NCBI GenBank assembly: GCA_029204225.1
Contig: CM055100.1
Location: 27,976,649 to 28,040,648, forward strand
DNA from: Diphasiastrum complanatum
Lineage: Eukaryota; Streptophyta; Lycopodiopsida; Lycopodiales; Lycopodiaceae
DNA: 64,000 nt
Direction: 5' to 3'
The notes beneath the pieces were generated by a model. It saw nothing but the letters and a program-made list of their open reading frames with translations, did not search any database and was not told where the DNA came from. Positions 24,024 through 39,531 of the stretch are shown piece by piece; within the stretch, counting starts at the first letter, position 1, and each line of letters starts with the position of its first letter. The position numbers and the translations under genes are program-made.

Positions 24024-24126
24024 CACATGGTCTTCAAATTTTTAGGCCAAAAACTCTTAAGAAGGGAGATTGTTATGTCCCACATGGTCTTCAAATTTCT
24101 AGGCCAAAAATGCTTAAGAAGGGAGA
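24024..24126. repeat. Tandem duplication with polypurine tract
   Basis: Two copies of a CACATGGTCTTCAAATTT...CTTAAGAAGGGAG segment (24,024-24,068 and 24,081-24,126). The AAGAAGGGAGATTG context looks like the polypurine tract/LTR junction of an older LTR element. Confidence 0.7.
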
Positions 24127-24134
24127 CTTTTATA

Positions 24135-24345
24135 AGCCTATGTGCTCAATAATTTCAATGCTAACTTATAGCCATGGTGTTAAATTAGAGTAGAATTAGT
24201 CAATAGGATATTTAATAAGATGGCTTGAACAATTGTGCTATATTTGTACATAGTAATATTTGTAATAATGGTTGTAAGGCTCACTTTAGCCAAATAAGAT
24301 CCCAAACTCATTTTAAAGGCACAAGGACCATCATAAATAGTTGAG
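24135..24345. repeat. Old repeat, part 1 (target of both insertions)
   Basis: Continuous in origin with 26,144-26,448 and 30,958-31,000. The three pieces together align with 52,720-53,811. They were separated by two later LTR-element insertions. The family of the old repeat is unknown. Confidence 0.7.
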
Positions 24346-26143
24346 TGTGAAAGTATAGTACTTTGGACCTTGAACGAGTGCATTTAATGCCTCACAAGAG
24401 TGATTGATCATAAAAACAATGCAAACTAGACAATAGATTTTGAGATCTAGATCAACAAAGTAGCATCTATCAATCAGGATCAACCTATTGTCATTAATCA
24501 AACACGAAGTACAGCCCACACACGTGTGGAACAATACATAGTACGACTTGTAGACTGAAAACAAAGTACAAATGACTTTGATCTTGCTTGGATCCAAAAA
24601 ACAAGAAGTGCATAGAGTAGAAACTCGAGTCTTGCCAATGAGGTCTCAAGAATAATCTAAGTGTTTACTATGGAGAGTCTACTACATAGGAAAGCCTCTT
24701 CCTTTGTAAAGTTAGGTGAATTTTCAGCATGTTATTGGAAGTTAACTTGGCTTTCTTGCCCTAATTTGCCAACCTAGCCTCAATCCTAGAGTCATGCCAA
24801 GTAGGTGGCTAGTTGGTCAATCTCCACCACAATATAGGAATTAGGTCCTATAAACTAGGAATCACTACCAAATTGACTTGACCTACTTTTCAGACTTGAT
24901 CTAACCTATACTAGGGTAGGTTTCCCACGTGGCTCCATGGTCTCACATGTGTGGGACCCACTTTTGTACATTTTACATGATTTTGATCAAGTTAGATTTG
25001 CCAATTTTTGGCAATTTCTCACACTCCTCAAATTTAGCTTGATCTCTTTACAACTCTCTTTGCTAGATGAATGAATAATTTTAGAAGTGTCTAAAAAATC
25101 AAGCTACAAATGAAGAACTTTTGTGACTCCAATAGAGAATGATGTCCATGAAGGATCTTTTACCATCTCTTAAAGGATCCCTTACAAGATGTTCCATAAA
25201 TTTGTCTATATACATGTAGCACACCTCAAAAACTATACATCATGCCAAGCCATGGATTCCAAAGAATTTTGTGCACTTGAAGATACATCAATTAAGCTAT
25301 TAACTGCATACATAATGTTGCCAAAGACAACTTGCCTTGCTTGATCCATATGATTGAGCCTTGATGGCTCTATCTTGATACTCAAGGTTTTTCTTGGAGT
25401 CCTCGGGTCTTGAGCTTGCTCCTTCACTTGATTTGACTCCAAACCATCAATGATTGGAATAAGATGTTGATCCAAAGGTGCTTATTCAAGTTTACAAATC
25501 TTCCACTCTTGAAAGATCACATTTCCACATTTGACAACTTTTTTGGTGGAAAACATGTAGATTCTACAATCTTTACTTGAAGAACAAAACACTACCATAA
25601 TTTCTATCATTGAAGTAGGATAATCTTTGGTCCTTACATTGGAATGATCCTGCAAAAAGCACGTGGACACAAAGATTCCCAAAACAAATCATGTTTCATC
25701 TTTTATGACACTATTTAAACTATCACAAAAATAGTTATGCAATGAAATTTCTGTATCAACAACAAATGTAGATTTGAAAGCATTCAAGTTCATTGTCTTG
25801 TCATATAAAGTACTAAACATCATCAATCTTAAAGATAAGAAACAAGTCACTTCATGTTTATTAACACTATCTATGAACAAATCAAAGATAGTAGTATTTC
25901 CAATGCTTTTCACCCTTGCAAGATGCACACTTGAATGGAGAAATTGCATGCAATTTGATGACTCGGCCTTGGTCATTGAGGACCTCCTTGGAACAAGTAG
26001 GTGGCTAGTTGGTCAATTTCCACCACAAATCTAGGAATTAGGTCCTTTAAACTAGCAATCACTACCAAATTGACTTGACCTACTCTTTAGACTTAATCTA
26101 ACCTACACTAGAGTAAGTTTCACACTTTTGGCAATTTCTCACA
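24346..26143 (-). mobile_element. LTR-element deletion derivative with TTGAG target duplication
   Basis: A full LTR (24,346-25,023, TGTGAAAG...TTCTCACA) is followed by about 970 bp of internal sequence similar to 27,127-28,110, and then by roughly 150 bp of LTR 3'-half sequence (about 25,995-26,143) ending in CTCACA. The element is bordered by identical 5-bp duplications TTGAG (24,341-24,345 and 26,144-26,148). Orientation is minus, as in its larger relative. PBS, gag start, most of the internal region and most of the second LTR are missing, joined at GGAACA|AGTAGGTGG. Internal frames at 25,233-25,475, 25,482-25,682 and 25,689-25,976 are remnants of the same coding block. Confidence 0.85.
25233..25976 (-). 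pseudogene. Copia pol remnant (integrase C-terminus and linker)
   Basis: Three consecutive open pieces on the minus strand match the corresponding part of the 26.4-31.0 kb element. The upstream 95-residue piece contains SSVHLARV and TLYDKTM and is about 70% identical over its length to residues near 467-561 of the long gag ORF. The next contains DCRIYMFSTKKVV, which resembles the KAYRLY..TKKVV block just after the copia integrase core. The last (SSAQNSLESMAW) is an inter-domain linker. No catalytic residues remain. Confidence 0.5.
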
Positions 26144-26448
26144 TTGAGGTTATACTTAATTTTGGGGGCTTTTGTCTAATTTTGATTTTATGTGTTCTTG
26201 GAACTTCTATTTGAGAGCTATGGCTTTTGCCAAAGGATGGTTCATGTGTTTACAATCAATCACATGGGAGCTTGATCATGCTCTAGTTTTGGTCTTGATG
26301 TATTGAATGATCAATCAATAGCAATACTTATCTTTCTTTACCATATTTGGTAAATTTTTTTGTTTTTTTTAAAAATTTGCCTAGTTTTTTTCTGTTTTAT
26401 TGATTTATTGATTTTTGCTTTCGTCATGCTAATCTGATGTTTAGAATG
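26144..26448. repeat. Old repeat, part 2
   Basis: Middle part of the interrupted repeat that aligns with about 53,501-53,771. It lies between the two insertions. Confidence 0.7.
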
Positions 26449-27126
26449 TGTGAAAGTACTGTACTTTAGGACCATAAATGGATCTACAAAAGATCCGCAA
26501 GAGTGATTGGATGCTTGCTTACCAATCTATCAAAAAACTAGACACAAAAAAGTTGATCTAGATTGGCAATTTGACAAACAACAAGCATTAACAATCAAAA
26601 GCATTGATCAACATTGAAATTCGAGACCACACGTGTGTACTACAGGCTGTAATACGACCTTCAACCTAAGAAACAAGTAGAAAATTGATTTGGTTTCATT
26701 TGGATCACAAAAACTCAATGTACATAGTGAACTAGCTTGAGATTGCCAATGAGCTCCAAAAGTTTTCTATCGTCTCACTATGGAGAGAGGGAATACATAG
26801 CAAATTCGACTTCCTTCTTGAAGTTAGGTGGATTTTCAGCATGTAATAAGGAAGTTAACTCACTCTCCTAGCCTAGATCCTAGAGTTATGCTTGGTAGGT
26901 AGCTAGTTGGTCAAATTTTCACCTTAAACTTAAGTGTAGGTCCTATAAAGTAGGGATGACCATAGACATGACCAACTCTCTTGACTTGACCTAACCTACA
27001 TTAGGATGGGTTTCCCACGTGGCATCATGGCCTCACATGTGTGGGACCCACTTGTGTACACAATTTAGACTATTCTACATGGTTTTTTATCAAGCTAGAT
27101 TTGCCAATTTTTGGCAATTCTTCACA
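26449..27126 (-). repeat. 3' LTR of the gag-only element
   Basis: 678 bp, TGTGAAAG...TTCACA. Direct-repeat partner of 30,271-30,957. The right edge abuts the polypurine tract. Confidence 0.95.
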
Positions 27127-27136
27127 CTCCTCCTCA
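27127..27136 (-). other. Polypurine tract of the gag-only element
   Basis: Minus strand reads ...TTTGAGGAGGAG immediately before the LTR's TGTGAA. Confidence 0.85.
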
Positions 27137-27479
27137 AATTTAGCTTGATCTATTTACAACTCTCTTGATAGATGAATGAAAGCTTTTAGAAGTGTCTAAA
27201 AAATCCGGCTACAAACAAGGAACTTTTGAGACTCCAATAGAGAATGATGTCCATGAAGGAACTTTCACCACCTCTTAGAGGATCCCTTACAAGATGTTCC
27301 ATAAATGTGTCTATATACATGTAGCACACTTCAAAACTAAACATCATGCCAAGCCATGGATTCCAAGGCATTTTGTGCACTTGAAGTTACATCAATTAAA
27401 CTATTAAGTGCATACATAATGTTGCCAAAGACAACCTACCTTGCTTGATCCATATGATTGAGCCTAGATGGCTCCATCT

Positions 27480-27760
27480 TGATACTCAAGGTTCTTCTTG
27501 GAGTCCTTGGGTCTTGAGCTTGATCCTCCACTTGACTTGACTCCAAAACATCAATGAATTGAATAAGGTGTTGATCCAAAGGTGCTTCTTCAAGTTCACA
27601 AATCTTCCACTTTGAAAGATCACATTTCCACCATTGACAAATTCTTTGGTTGAAAACAAGTAGATTCTACAATCTCTACTTGAAGAGCAAAACACTTCCA
27701 TTATTCCTATCATTGAAATAGGATAATCTTCGGTCCTTACATTGGAATGATCATGCACAA
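27480..27760 (-). pseudogene. Integrase C-terminal remnant inside the gag-only element
   Basis: The minus-strand frame contains DCRIYLFSTKEFV, the counterpart of the copia KAYRLY..TKKVV..RDV segment that follows the integrase core, then a linker. It starts just after the stop of the long gag ORF in a neighbouring frame. It shows that the parent element once had a full pol and that the catalytic core was lost by deletion. Confidence 0.5.
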
Positions 27761-27761
27761 A

Positions 27762-29483
27762 TCATGTGAACACAAAGATTTCCAAAGCAAATGATGTTTC
27801 ATCTTTTATGACTCTATTCAAACTATTACAAAAATAGTTATCCAATGAAATTGCTTTGTCAACAACAAATGTAGATTTCAAAGCATCCCATTTCATTGTC
27901 TTGTCATACAAAGTAATAAACACCATGAATCTTAAAGGTAAGAAACAAGTCACCTCATGTCTACTAATACTTTCCAAAAAGTATTCAAAGATAGTAGACT
28001 CTCCAATGCTCACCACCCTTGCAAGATGCACACTTGAATGGACAATTTGCATGCAATTTGATGACTTGACCATTGTCATTGAGGACTCCCTTGGAACTCT
28101 CATGCTTTGAGGCTGATCCTCAAGATCTTCCTCCTTTTGATGTTCCTCCTCAATGCAAGCAAGATCACACTTTGCCAAGATCTCCTCTTGAGTGATCTCC
28201 TCCTTTGCCAAGCTCATTCTTTCAAAAGCAACACTAGCTTCCAACTTAAACAATCTTCCATGCTTAAATCCCTTTGCAATGCAAACATCATTCTTCAAGA
28301 TGAAACAAACACCATTCTTAAAGTGGACATCCAAACCACTTTCTAAGAGTAAACCAACACTAAGCATATTCTTGGTGATTGATAGTACATAAAGGACATT
28401 TTCTAGATCCATGCATTTTGAGGATTCTAGACACAAAGAGATGGTGCCAACATCTATCCTACACTCTTCATCATTTGCAGTAAAGAAAAACTTTTTGGCA
28501 TCATTTAAAGAGTGTAAGGTTGAGAAAAAGTCCTTTTCACAAGACATGTGGGAGCTAACCCCAATCCACCAAGTGTCTCTTGAATTGCTATTACTTGTTG
28601 GTGAGGATGTAGATGCCATCAAGAATACATCAACTTCATCCTCCTCCTCCTCATATGCAAGGTCTCCTTGTTTGTCCTCCTCCTCTTGTGCTCTTAGACT
28701 CTTGTAGCATTCGGATGCATAATGTCCCTTCTTTCCACAAAAGAAGCATTTTTGCTTTGACTTGTCCTTTGAGCTTGATTCATCATCCGTTTCTTTGGCC
28801 TCCTTGGGATGCTTCTTCTTTCCATTGGTCTTCTTTTTGCCCTTGAATGAGAAATTGGCTTTCTCACCTCCATCTTGCAAAGACAATGAGCTCATTCTTG
28901 CCTTGGTGTGGATCATCCTGCACTCTTCAGCCACTAATACACTATGAAGTTTTTCTATAGTTGGCAAAGTGTCTTGGATGGCAAAAATTTGGACCAAATT
29001 TGCAAAGTCATCTCCTAGACCATTAAGAACAGTTTGTACAAGCTCTCCATCATGAATCTTCTCTCCAATGGAAGCCAACTCCCTATTTAGAGACTTGATT
29101 CTGAGTACATAATCTTGTGCACTCTCCTTACTTCTCTTCATGCTTTGCAAAATCTGATTTCTAAGCATGAGTACTCTTGAAGTGTTACTAGATTCATAGA
29201 TTGATTTTAAAGACTCCCAAGCCTCTTTAGCACTAGTACATGCTGATACTTCTCTCAACAAATCATTGCTCACATTCATTTTCACACAATGAAATGCAAG
29301 CCTAGATCTCTTCTTGTATCTAGCTAACTCATGTGCACCTAGAGGTTCATCTTCATCTTCAATCAAGAACTCATGAAGGTCTTGGAGCACCAAGAGTGAC
29401 TCCATCCTAACCTTCCAAATAGCATTATTTGTAGAATTCAATCTCTCACTAGCTTCTAGAAGGTATGCTCCAGCAGATCCCAT
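27762..29483 (-). CDS. gag: Gag-protease polyprotein of non-autonomous copia element
   Basis: 573 residues, uninterrupted. Residues about 15-190 form a copia gag (DUF4219/UBN2-like): AIWKVRMESLL, AKEAWESLKSIYE, LRNQILQSMK, VLNGLGDDF. Residues 210-245 are a basic linker. An intact zinc knuckle CFFCGKKGHYASEC lies at 246-259 with correct CX2CX4HX4C spacing. Residues about 303-415 are protease/pre-integrase-like, but the active site reads WWIGVSSHMS where copia proteases have WWIDSGASSHM: the Asp-Ser pair is deleted in frame, so protease activity should be lost while the frame is kept. The rest (416-573) is acidic, then a segment shared with the element at 24.3-26.1 kb. The role would be assembly of virus-like particles and RNA packaging in the cytoplasm. 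Retention of a long open gag without protease or pol suggests use of helper enzymes. The ATG lies about 790 bases inside the PBS. Confidence 0.88.
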   Translation of the reverse strand: MGSAGAYLLEASERLNSTNNAIWKVRMESLLVLQDLHEFLIEDEDEPLGAHELARYKKRSRLAFHCVKMNVSNDLLREVSACTSAKEAWESLKSIYESSNTSRVLMLRNQILQSMKRSKESAQDYVLRIKSLNRELASIGEKIHDGELVQTVLNGLGDDFANLVQIFAIQDTLPTIEKLHSVLVAEECRMIHTKARMSSLSLQDGGEKANFSFKGKKKTNGKKKHPKEAKETDDESSSKDKSKQKCFFCGKKGHYASECYKSLRAQEEEDKQGDLAYEEEEDEVDVFLMASTSSPTSNSNSRDTWWIGVSSHMSCEKDFFSTLHSLNDAKKFFFTANDEECRIDVGTISLCLESSKCMDLENVLYVLSITKNMLSVGLLLESGLDVHFKNGVCFILKNDVCIAKGFKHGRLFKLEASVAFERMSLAKEEITQEEILAKCDLACIEEEHQKEEDLEDQPQSMRVPRESSMTMVKSSNCMQIVHSSVHLARVVSIGESTIFEYFLESISRHEVTCFLPLRFMVFITLYDKTMKWDALKSTFVVDKAISLDNYFCNSLNRVIKDETSFALEIFVFT

Positions 29484-30257
29484 TTTACTAGTGACGTCTA
29501 CAAACAGGAAATCGATTTGATTGACTTGAAACTCACAAAGGTCTCACACTTGCAGTGTTTCGCTCAAATTTGATTTCTAATCCAACAAATGGACTTATAA
29601 TCACAGTTCTATCACTCCCTCACAAAGTTAAAATGAAGATAAGATGAAGTGAAAACTACTTTCAAACAAATCTTGCCAAAAAATGAATTTGATTGGCTCT
29701 AGAAACTCACTAAGGTCTCTCTCTTGTAGTTTTTCACTCAAATTAGATTTCTAATCCAACAAATGGACTTATAATCTCAGTTCTAGCGCTCCCTCACAAA
29801 GTTGGAATGAAGATAAGATGATGTGAAATCTACTTACAATCAAATCTTGCCAATTTTGGCTATTTTTGGACAAAAAAATGACTTAATCTCTTTCACACTT
29901 TTTAATGTACTTTCAAGACCTATAAAACAAGTTTAGAGGACCTGATTTCAGCCTTGACCCTAAGTCAAATCTAATCAATGGCACTCAATCTTGGTAGCTT
30001 ATCCTAAGATTCCACCAAAAATTACATCAAAAGCTCACAAATTGAATTTCTTTGGATCAAATGAATACGATGCATTAAATGCAGGTTCAGAGGTTCCCAC
30101 ACATGTGGATAGTATGGATTTGGTCCCCTACCAAGTTTGGGATCAAATCTCCTCACCAAAATCAAGATTCTAGCTTGCCCTCTCAATACTAGTTTTTAGC
30201 ACCAAAACTTGCTAAAAATGGATTTGCATTAGATCAGTGGCTTATGCTCTTGTACTT

Positions 30258-30270
30258 GGCTCTGATACCA
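30258..30270 (-). other. Primer-binding site of the gag-only element
   Basis: Minus strand reads TGGTATCAGAGCC directly adjoining the inner edge of the 5' LTR, complementary to the 3' end of initiator Met tRNA. Confidence 0.9.
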
Positions 30271-30957
30271 TGTGAAAGTACTGTACTTTAGGACCATAAG
30301 TGGATCTACAAAAGATCCACAAGAGTGATTGGATGCTTGCTTAACAATCTATCAAAAAACTAGACACAAAAAAGTTGATCTAGATTGGCAATTTGACAAA
30401 CAACAAGCATTAACAATCAAAAGCATTGATCAACATTGAAATACGAGCCCAAACGTGTGTAATACAGGCTGTAGTACGGCCTTAAACCTGAGAAACAAGT
30501 AGAAATTGATTTGGTTTCATTTGGATCACAAAAACTCAATGTACATAGTGAACTAGCTTGAGATTGCCAATGAGCTTTAAAAATTTTCTATCTTCTCACT
30601 ATGGAGAGAGGGAATACATAGCAAATTTGACTTCCTTCTTGAAGTTAGCATGTAATAAGGAATTTAACTCACTCTCCTTGACCTAAAATGAAACCCTAGC
30701 CTAGATCCTAGAGTTATGCTTGGTAGGTAGCTAGTTGGTCAAATTTTCACCTTAAACTTAGGTGTAGGTCCTATAAAGTAGGGATGACCACCAAATAGAC
30801 ATGACCAACTCTCTTGACTTGACCTAACCTACATTAGGATGGGTTTCCCACGTGGCATCATGGCTTGACATGTGTGGGACCCACTTGTGTACACAGTTTA
30901 CACTATTCTACATGGTTTTATCAAGATAGATTTGCCAATTTTTGGCAATTCTTCACA
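30271..30957 (-). repeat. 5' LTR of the gag-only element
   Basis: 687 bp, direct repeat of 26,449-27,126 with a few substitutions and small indels. Confidence 0.95.
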
Positions 30958-31000
30958 GAATGGAATACATGTTTGGATGCTATGATTGACACATGACATT
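30958..31000. repeat. Old repeat, part 3
   Basis: Begins with the second GAATG copy, then GAATACATGTTTGGATGC, matching 53,767-53,811. Similarity fades after this. Confidence 0.65.
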
Positions 31001-31735
31001 ATTTTCGTATAAAATATTACTTATATAAATAGAAAATCTTGAAATTTAAATTTTTTTTTCATAGAGAATATAATTCAATCATAAAATGGATGAATTCATA
31101 GAATACTTAGTTTCAATAGTAGATAAAGCCATTGTATTTCGCTTCTTAATAGACCATGAAAAGCAATCATTACCAATGTGAAAGGCATATCCTGAAGTAG
31201 AGATTGGGCAACACATGCGCGTTTGTCGTACTACGTCTACCACTAGATAGATCTAACAACCAATCTATAGAGTAAGCAAATATTTTAATTAAATGATTTT
31301 TTAGTTGTTGTGACTTTTGGTATGGACAAGCCACAAAACTGGTCATATGAGATCTTTCAGCTTTTTTGTAACATTTGGAAAATTATATAAATTGCCAAAA
31401 GAAGTTTGGACGCTGGTGTTGTAGTACAACATCGAGCACTTGTCATTTATCAAGGAAATAATAAGCAACTGTAATATATTCCACCTCGTTACAAAACCAT
31501 GCTAAACATAACACATCAAACAATCTAGAATAAAGTTAATGATGTTTCAAAAACATACTAGAATGCCTTCTGTATTCATGCACAGTTCTAGAACTCAATT
31601 GAAGCTTCATGCACAATTATAGATTGTCAATTTAATTGGAAAACAACTAATCCCCAATTAAGAGAAGCTGTGTATTCTACAAAATCTTGTATAAATGATT
31701 GAATCTTAGTGCATCTAAATGAAAATTTATCATTA
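31001..31735. other. Spacer, no gene recognised
   Basis: A+T-rich, no supported frame. Confidence 0.45.
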
Positions 31736-31737
31736 GA

Positions 31738-33160
<1,423 letters not shown>

Positions 33161-33162
33161 TT

Positions 33163-34320
<1,158 letters not shown>

Positions 34321-35635
34321 TATGAAGCTAATGATATCTCAGGCTAAAGCTTTCTCATACTGCTCCAGCTTCGTCAGAATATTACGTGGTTCTTTCCTGA
34401 ACCAAATACTCTTTCCAGAAAGGTATGCAACCAACTGGACCTCTGTTTTGTAAATTAACTTACATAATCAAAAGATGTTGTGTAATGCTCGTTCTGCATA
34501 ACTTTTCAAGGCAATACGCTCACTCCACGGTTTCTTGGCCTTCTTATGTTCTAAAATAGTAAAAACTCAGTCAGGCTATAAAAATCTACTATGGCTGCCT
34601 CTCAAGAAGCTACGTCTACAACTATTCAGGTACACACTTCGAGTTTAAATTTACTCTTCACAACTACGGTAAGCATGGTGGTTTTGGCTCTATAAAAACT
34701 ATGATAGACATGCACTCTACATAAGTTTAGTCTTTCATTCCGCGTTTTTTTTTTTTTTTCGTTTGTTCAACTTCCCTTGTTCAAAAACAAGTAACGACAT
34801 AAGACCACACTTAAATCAAACAAAAGTACCCAAAAATAAGATTTGGTCACTAAAAGTAACAGTAAGGACTCCAGTATTATGATCTTAGACAACATGGATA
34901 TGCGTAAGAATCATAGTTTATACTTAGGGAGTAGAATGGCACAGATTTGGCCTACTACCCAGTATAAACACTGATAGTCCCTTACTCTATTTTAATGACA
35001 TCTCTCCTATACAGTGTCCTTATATCGTGGATATTATATCATTCTGATATAGCATTCATGGTAATACTTCATCTTTTCTCTATTAGTGTTACTTTAGACT
35101 TTTTGGTGAGATGCAACTGGAAAGCATGGATATGCTCAGGAGTATGAACAACAGTGCGTGACATACCTTACGTTGTAAGGGTCACTTGGGTCAGTATAGC
35201 ATGGATTTGCTCTGATACCATCACACGTGTTCACACCAAGTCTTTTGGCTAAATAAAACGCCTAACGGTTTAAACTTTTCACACTCCTCTTTGATTAAAA
35301 TGAACTGATACGGACCAATTGACCGTAAGCTGATCAGTATGGCACTCGCCCTGATACGGTGATATAACAACTTGGCCTATTGCTAAAACATTGTACATTT
35401 GGGAAGACTGGACTATGTTTTAAAATGCTATTGAAAGTTGTTAAGTAATATAACTTCTTTTAAACATGAATAACAACTGACGTTTAGCTATGACATCTGT
35501 CTTCCTCACTAAACTAACTTGAGCAGTTTTGTTTTGTGGGATGGTGGCAGGTATCAGCTGGATGTCTTGAAAGTGGTTATGCTTTATGGTGCTTTCTAGT
35601 ACTGTATCTTACTTTTCAGCTGTACTTTACCTTGT
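34321..35635. repeat. Diverged repeat shared with 37,320-37,900
   Basis: Phrases around GCCCTGATACGGT, AACTTGGCCTATTGCTAAAA and CAGCTGGATGTCTTGAAA recur in the same order at 37,320-37,900. A GCTCTGATACCA at 35,211-35,222 reads on the minus strand as a Met-tRNA primer-binding site, so an LTR element may underlie this region. No coding domain is seen. A T-run lies at 34,747-34,759. Confidence 0.5.
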
Positions 35636-37075
<1,440 letters not shown>

Positions 37076-37319
37076 CAAGGCTCTCTACAAGGATGTCTCT
37101 ACAAGGATGAACTGTAATTCTAGATACTTTGAATGCGACTGCTTGGTTAAAGCATTTCATAGACGTGCACAAAGAACAACTGCCAAATTTTTTATATTTG
37201 CACCTTGATAATTTTACAAAATCTGTAGTATCTGATGTTAGAATGACATTAAATCATGGCAGAGTAAATAAAATTGTAATTTCTACATGTACCCTTTCAG
37301 GTTTACACTAGTAATTAAA

Positions 37320-37900
37320 CTAGTAATTGAGCTTGAATACCCTTTGGAAAACATGGATATGCTGAAGGGGTTTGACACCATTACACGACTCTTTTATGGG
37401 TCCATGGGTTAGCATGGCATCAATTTGCCCTAATACCGTTGTACGTGTGTCCTTGCTCAACTCACAAATCTCTTCGTGAAAACAATTTTCGTACGTATAG
37501 TAAGCGTCCTTTTATTTATCTGATTTGTACTAAGGTGTAATTATTGATATGGTCTAATGCTTGTTACATTGATTAGTATGGCTTTTGCCCTGATACGGTA
37601 ATATGACGACTTAGCCTATTGCTAAAATTTATAAGTGAATGAGAAGATTGGACTATGTTTTTCATTCTAACCAAGCTGTTGAATAGCAATGCTTATTTTG
37701 TACATGGATAACAATTGACATTCAACATTGACAACTGTCTTCCTCACATACTAACTCACGTGGTTTTGTGTTGTGGGATAGTGGCAAGTACCAGCTGGAT
37801 GTCTTGAAATAAGTCTTGCTTTATGGTGATTTACTGTACTATATTTACTTTTCAGCTATACTTTACTTTGTTGGCTTATGAATAAATGTTTCAAAGGGTT
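37320..37900. repeat. Diverged second copy of the 34.3-35.6 kb repeat
   Basis: Shorter relative of 34,321-35,635. It retains AACATGGATATGCT, CCCTGATACGGT, CTTAGCCTATTGCTAAAA, GTTGTGGGATAGTGGCA and CAGCTGGATGTCTTGAAA. Confidence 0.6.
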
Positions 37901-37937
37901 TGGTCTTGCTTAAGCAAAAGGAACTATGTGTGTGCTT

Positions 37938-37949
37938 TACACACACACA

Positions 37950-38004
<55 letters not shown>
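37938..38004. repeat. Compound (CA)n(CT)n microsatellite
   Basis: A CA run of about 14 bases followed by a CT run at 37,952-38,004. Confidence 0.97.
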
Positions 38005-38007
<3 letters not shown>

Positions 38008-39531
38008 TCCGCAAGCTCACCAAAATGCAAGTTTAGACAATTAATATTATGATATACTCAACTTAGAACCAACTACCAACTATGAGGACTAAATTGACAT
38101 CCATGATCAATTTTGAGAGAAACCAATATAATCATCACCGTCTTCTAAGAGAAGAAATTCTTGATGTATGAATTACACCTCAATGTTTCTTTTCTTATAA
38201 GGCTCCAATCATTCAATATACATTATCCTCAAATTTAGACAAATGAAATGAGGACAAATTACACGATTGTTTTAAAAGGATTGGTGTACATGCTCATAAA
38301 AATAATCTATTGAAAAAACATCCTCCAACAAAATAAGCTTATCTTTAACAACAAATTGTCAAAAGTTGCTTCAATTCTTGGCACTAAAAATGATGCCTGC
38401 TGAGCATGCATAACTAGTCTAAGATATGATACGGACAAGTTTGGGAGAAGCAACTCAAATTTAGTTGTCACAAGACGTTGCAAGTAGGTTAAGAAGCTAC
38501 AAAACAAGGTAGATGTCACAAAATGCTCTTTACAAAGGTACATGCAACCTATAGCTTTGGTTGTTTATCCACAATGAGTACACATTCAAATACTTATAAT
38601 GAACTCAGATCGGATGTGGTGTGCACGTGAAAAGAAGCCACACAATGATATTTCTTACGAATAAAAAACCCTTTAAAAACTCAAAGAAGCCACACAAAGA
38701 GGCGCCAATACATTGGTAAAATTTTTTTCACAAGGAAATCAACTTTTTCAAATTCCAACTTAAATAGGTGGCACATTGATACAAAGACGTGGACATGAAC
38801 AAAGGAATCAAACAAGGGTGATTAATGTATCACAAGAAGCTTCGCATAGAAAAATCATACAACAAATATTGCGTTTTAGAAGAGTTAAAAAGGTAAAAAA
38901 AAATCATTTTAATGCTAGAGCTCTCTAAGAGTGACACAATAAACAAAACACAAACACAAACATGTCAAACATTTTATCATTACAAAGTAAATGCAGGAGC
39001 ATCAACAACTTTATGAAACCTTTGTCGCGTGACTTGTATCTAAACCAAGGCTGCTTTAATTTGAAGTCAAGCGAGCAAAGAAGAATTTCCAACTCTGTTT
39101 TTAATAAACATTTTTCTTGCAGAGACTAGTTCTACGTACTCATGTGACGGAATGTTTGTAATTTTGGTTTCAAATAATCCATGCCAGCCAAGGAAGCATC
39201 GACCGAGCTCAGGGCTAATTGTTGTTGAAGCTGCTCTTTGATCACTTTAGCTTTCTATTTTTTGGACAAGCAGTAGTCATCAGATGAGCCAACAAAAAAC
39301 CATCCATCAGTAAGCGGAGTAAAAAAACAATAGATAGATCTTTAAGCTGATAAATAGCATCACAATTTTGTCACAAAGGCTACTTCAGCCTCTGACGTCT
39401 CTTGGAGCGGTCGTTTTATTTGAAAGGTGAGAGAGATTATACTAATGAGTTGTAGGCATTTTATAATTTACGTCAAGTTGAGGCAGAGGTATATGTTAAA
39501 GTTACAAATTGATTGCTACATCATTCTGTGC
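38005..39531. other. Spacer downstream of the IQD gene
   Basis: No domain recognised. This is the 3' side of the IQD gene, so part of it may be its 3' UTR and terminator. Confidence 0.4.

Larger units (their letters stand above)
26449..30957 (-). mobile_element. Gag-only copia-type LTR retrotransposon, complete with target duplication
   Basis: LTRs at 26,449-27,126 and 30,271-30,957 (678 and 687 bp) are nearly identical and begin TGTGAA/end TTCACA. The element is flanked by perfect 5-bp duplications GAATG (26,444-26,448 and 30,958-30,962). On the minus strand the order is 5' LTR, primer-binding site TGGTATCAGAGCC, a 573-residue gag-protease frame, short integrase-tail remnants, polypurine tract GAGGAGGAG, 3' LTR. 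Integrase core, reverse transcriptase and RNase H are absent, so it cannot move alone and would need enzymes in trans. This organisation fits the non-autonomous gag-containing LTR elements described in plants (TR-GAG). LTR similarity suggests insertion that is recent relative to its neighbours. Confidence 0.92.

Noticed and set aside
28107-28947. Plus-strand frames of 60-100 codons
   Set aside because: They are antisense shadows of the 573-residue gag frame on the minus strand.
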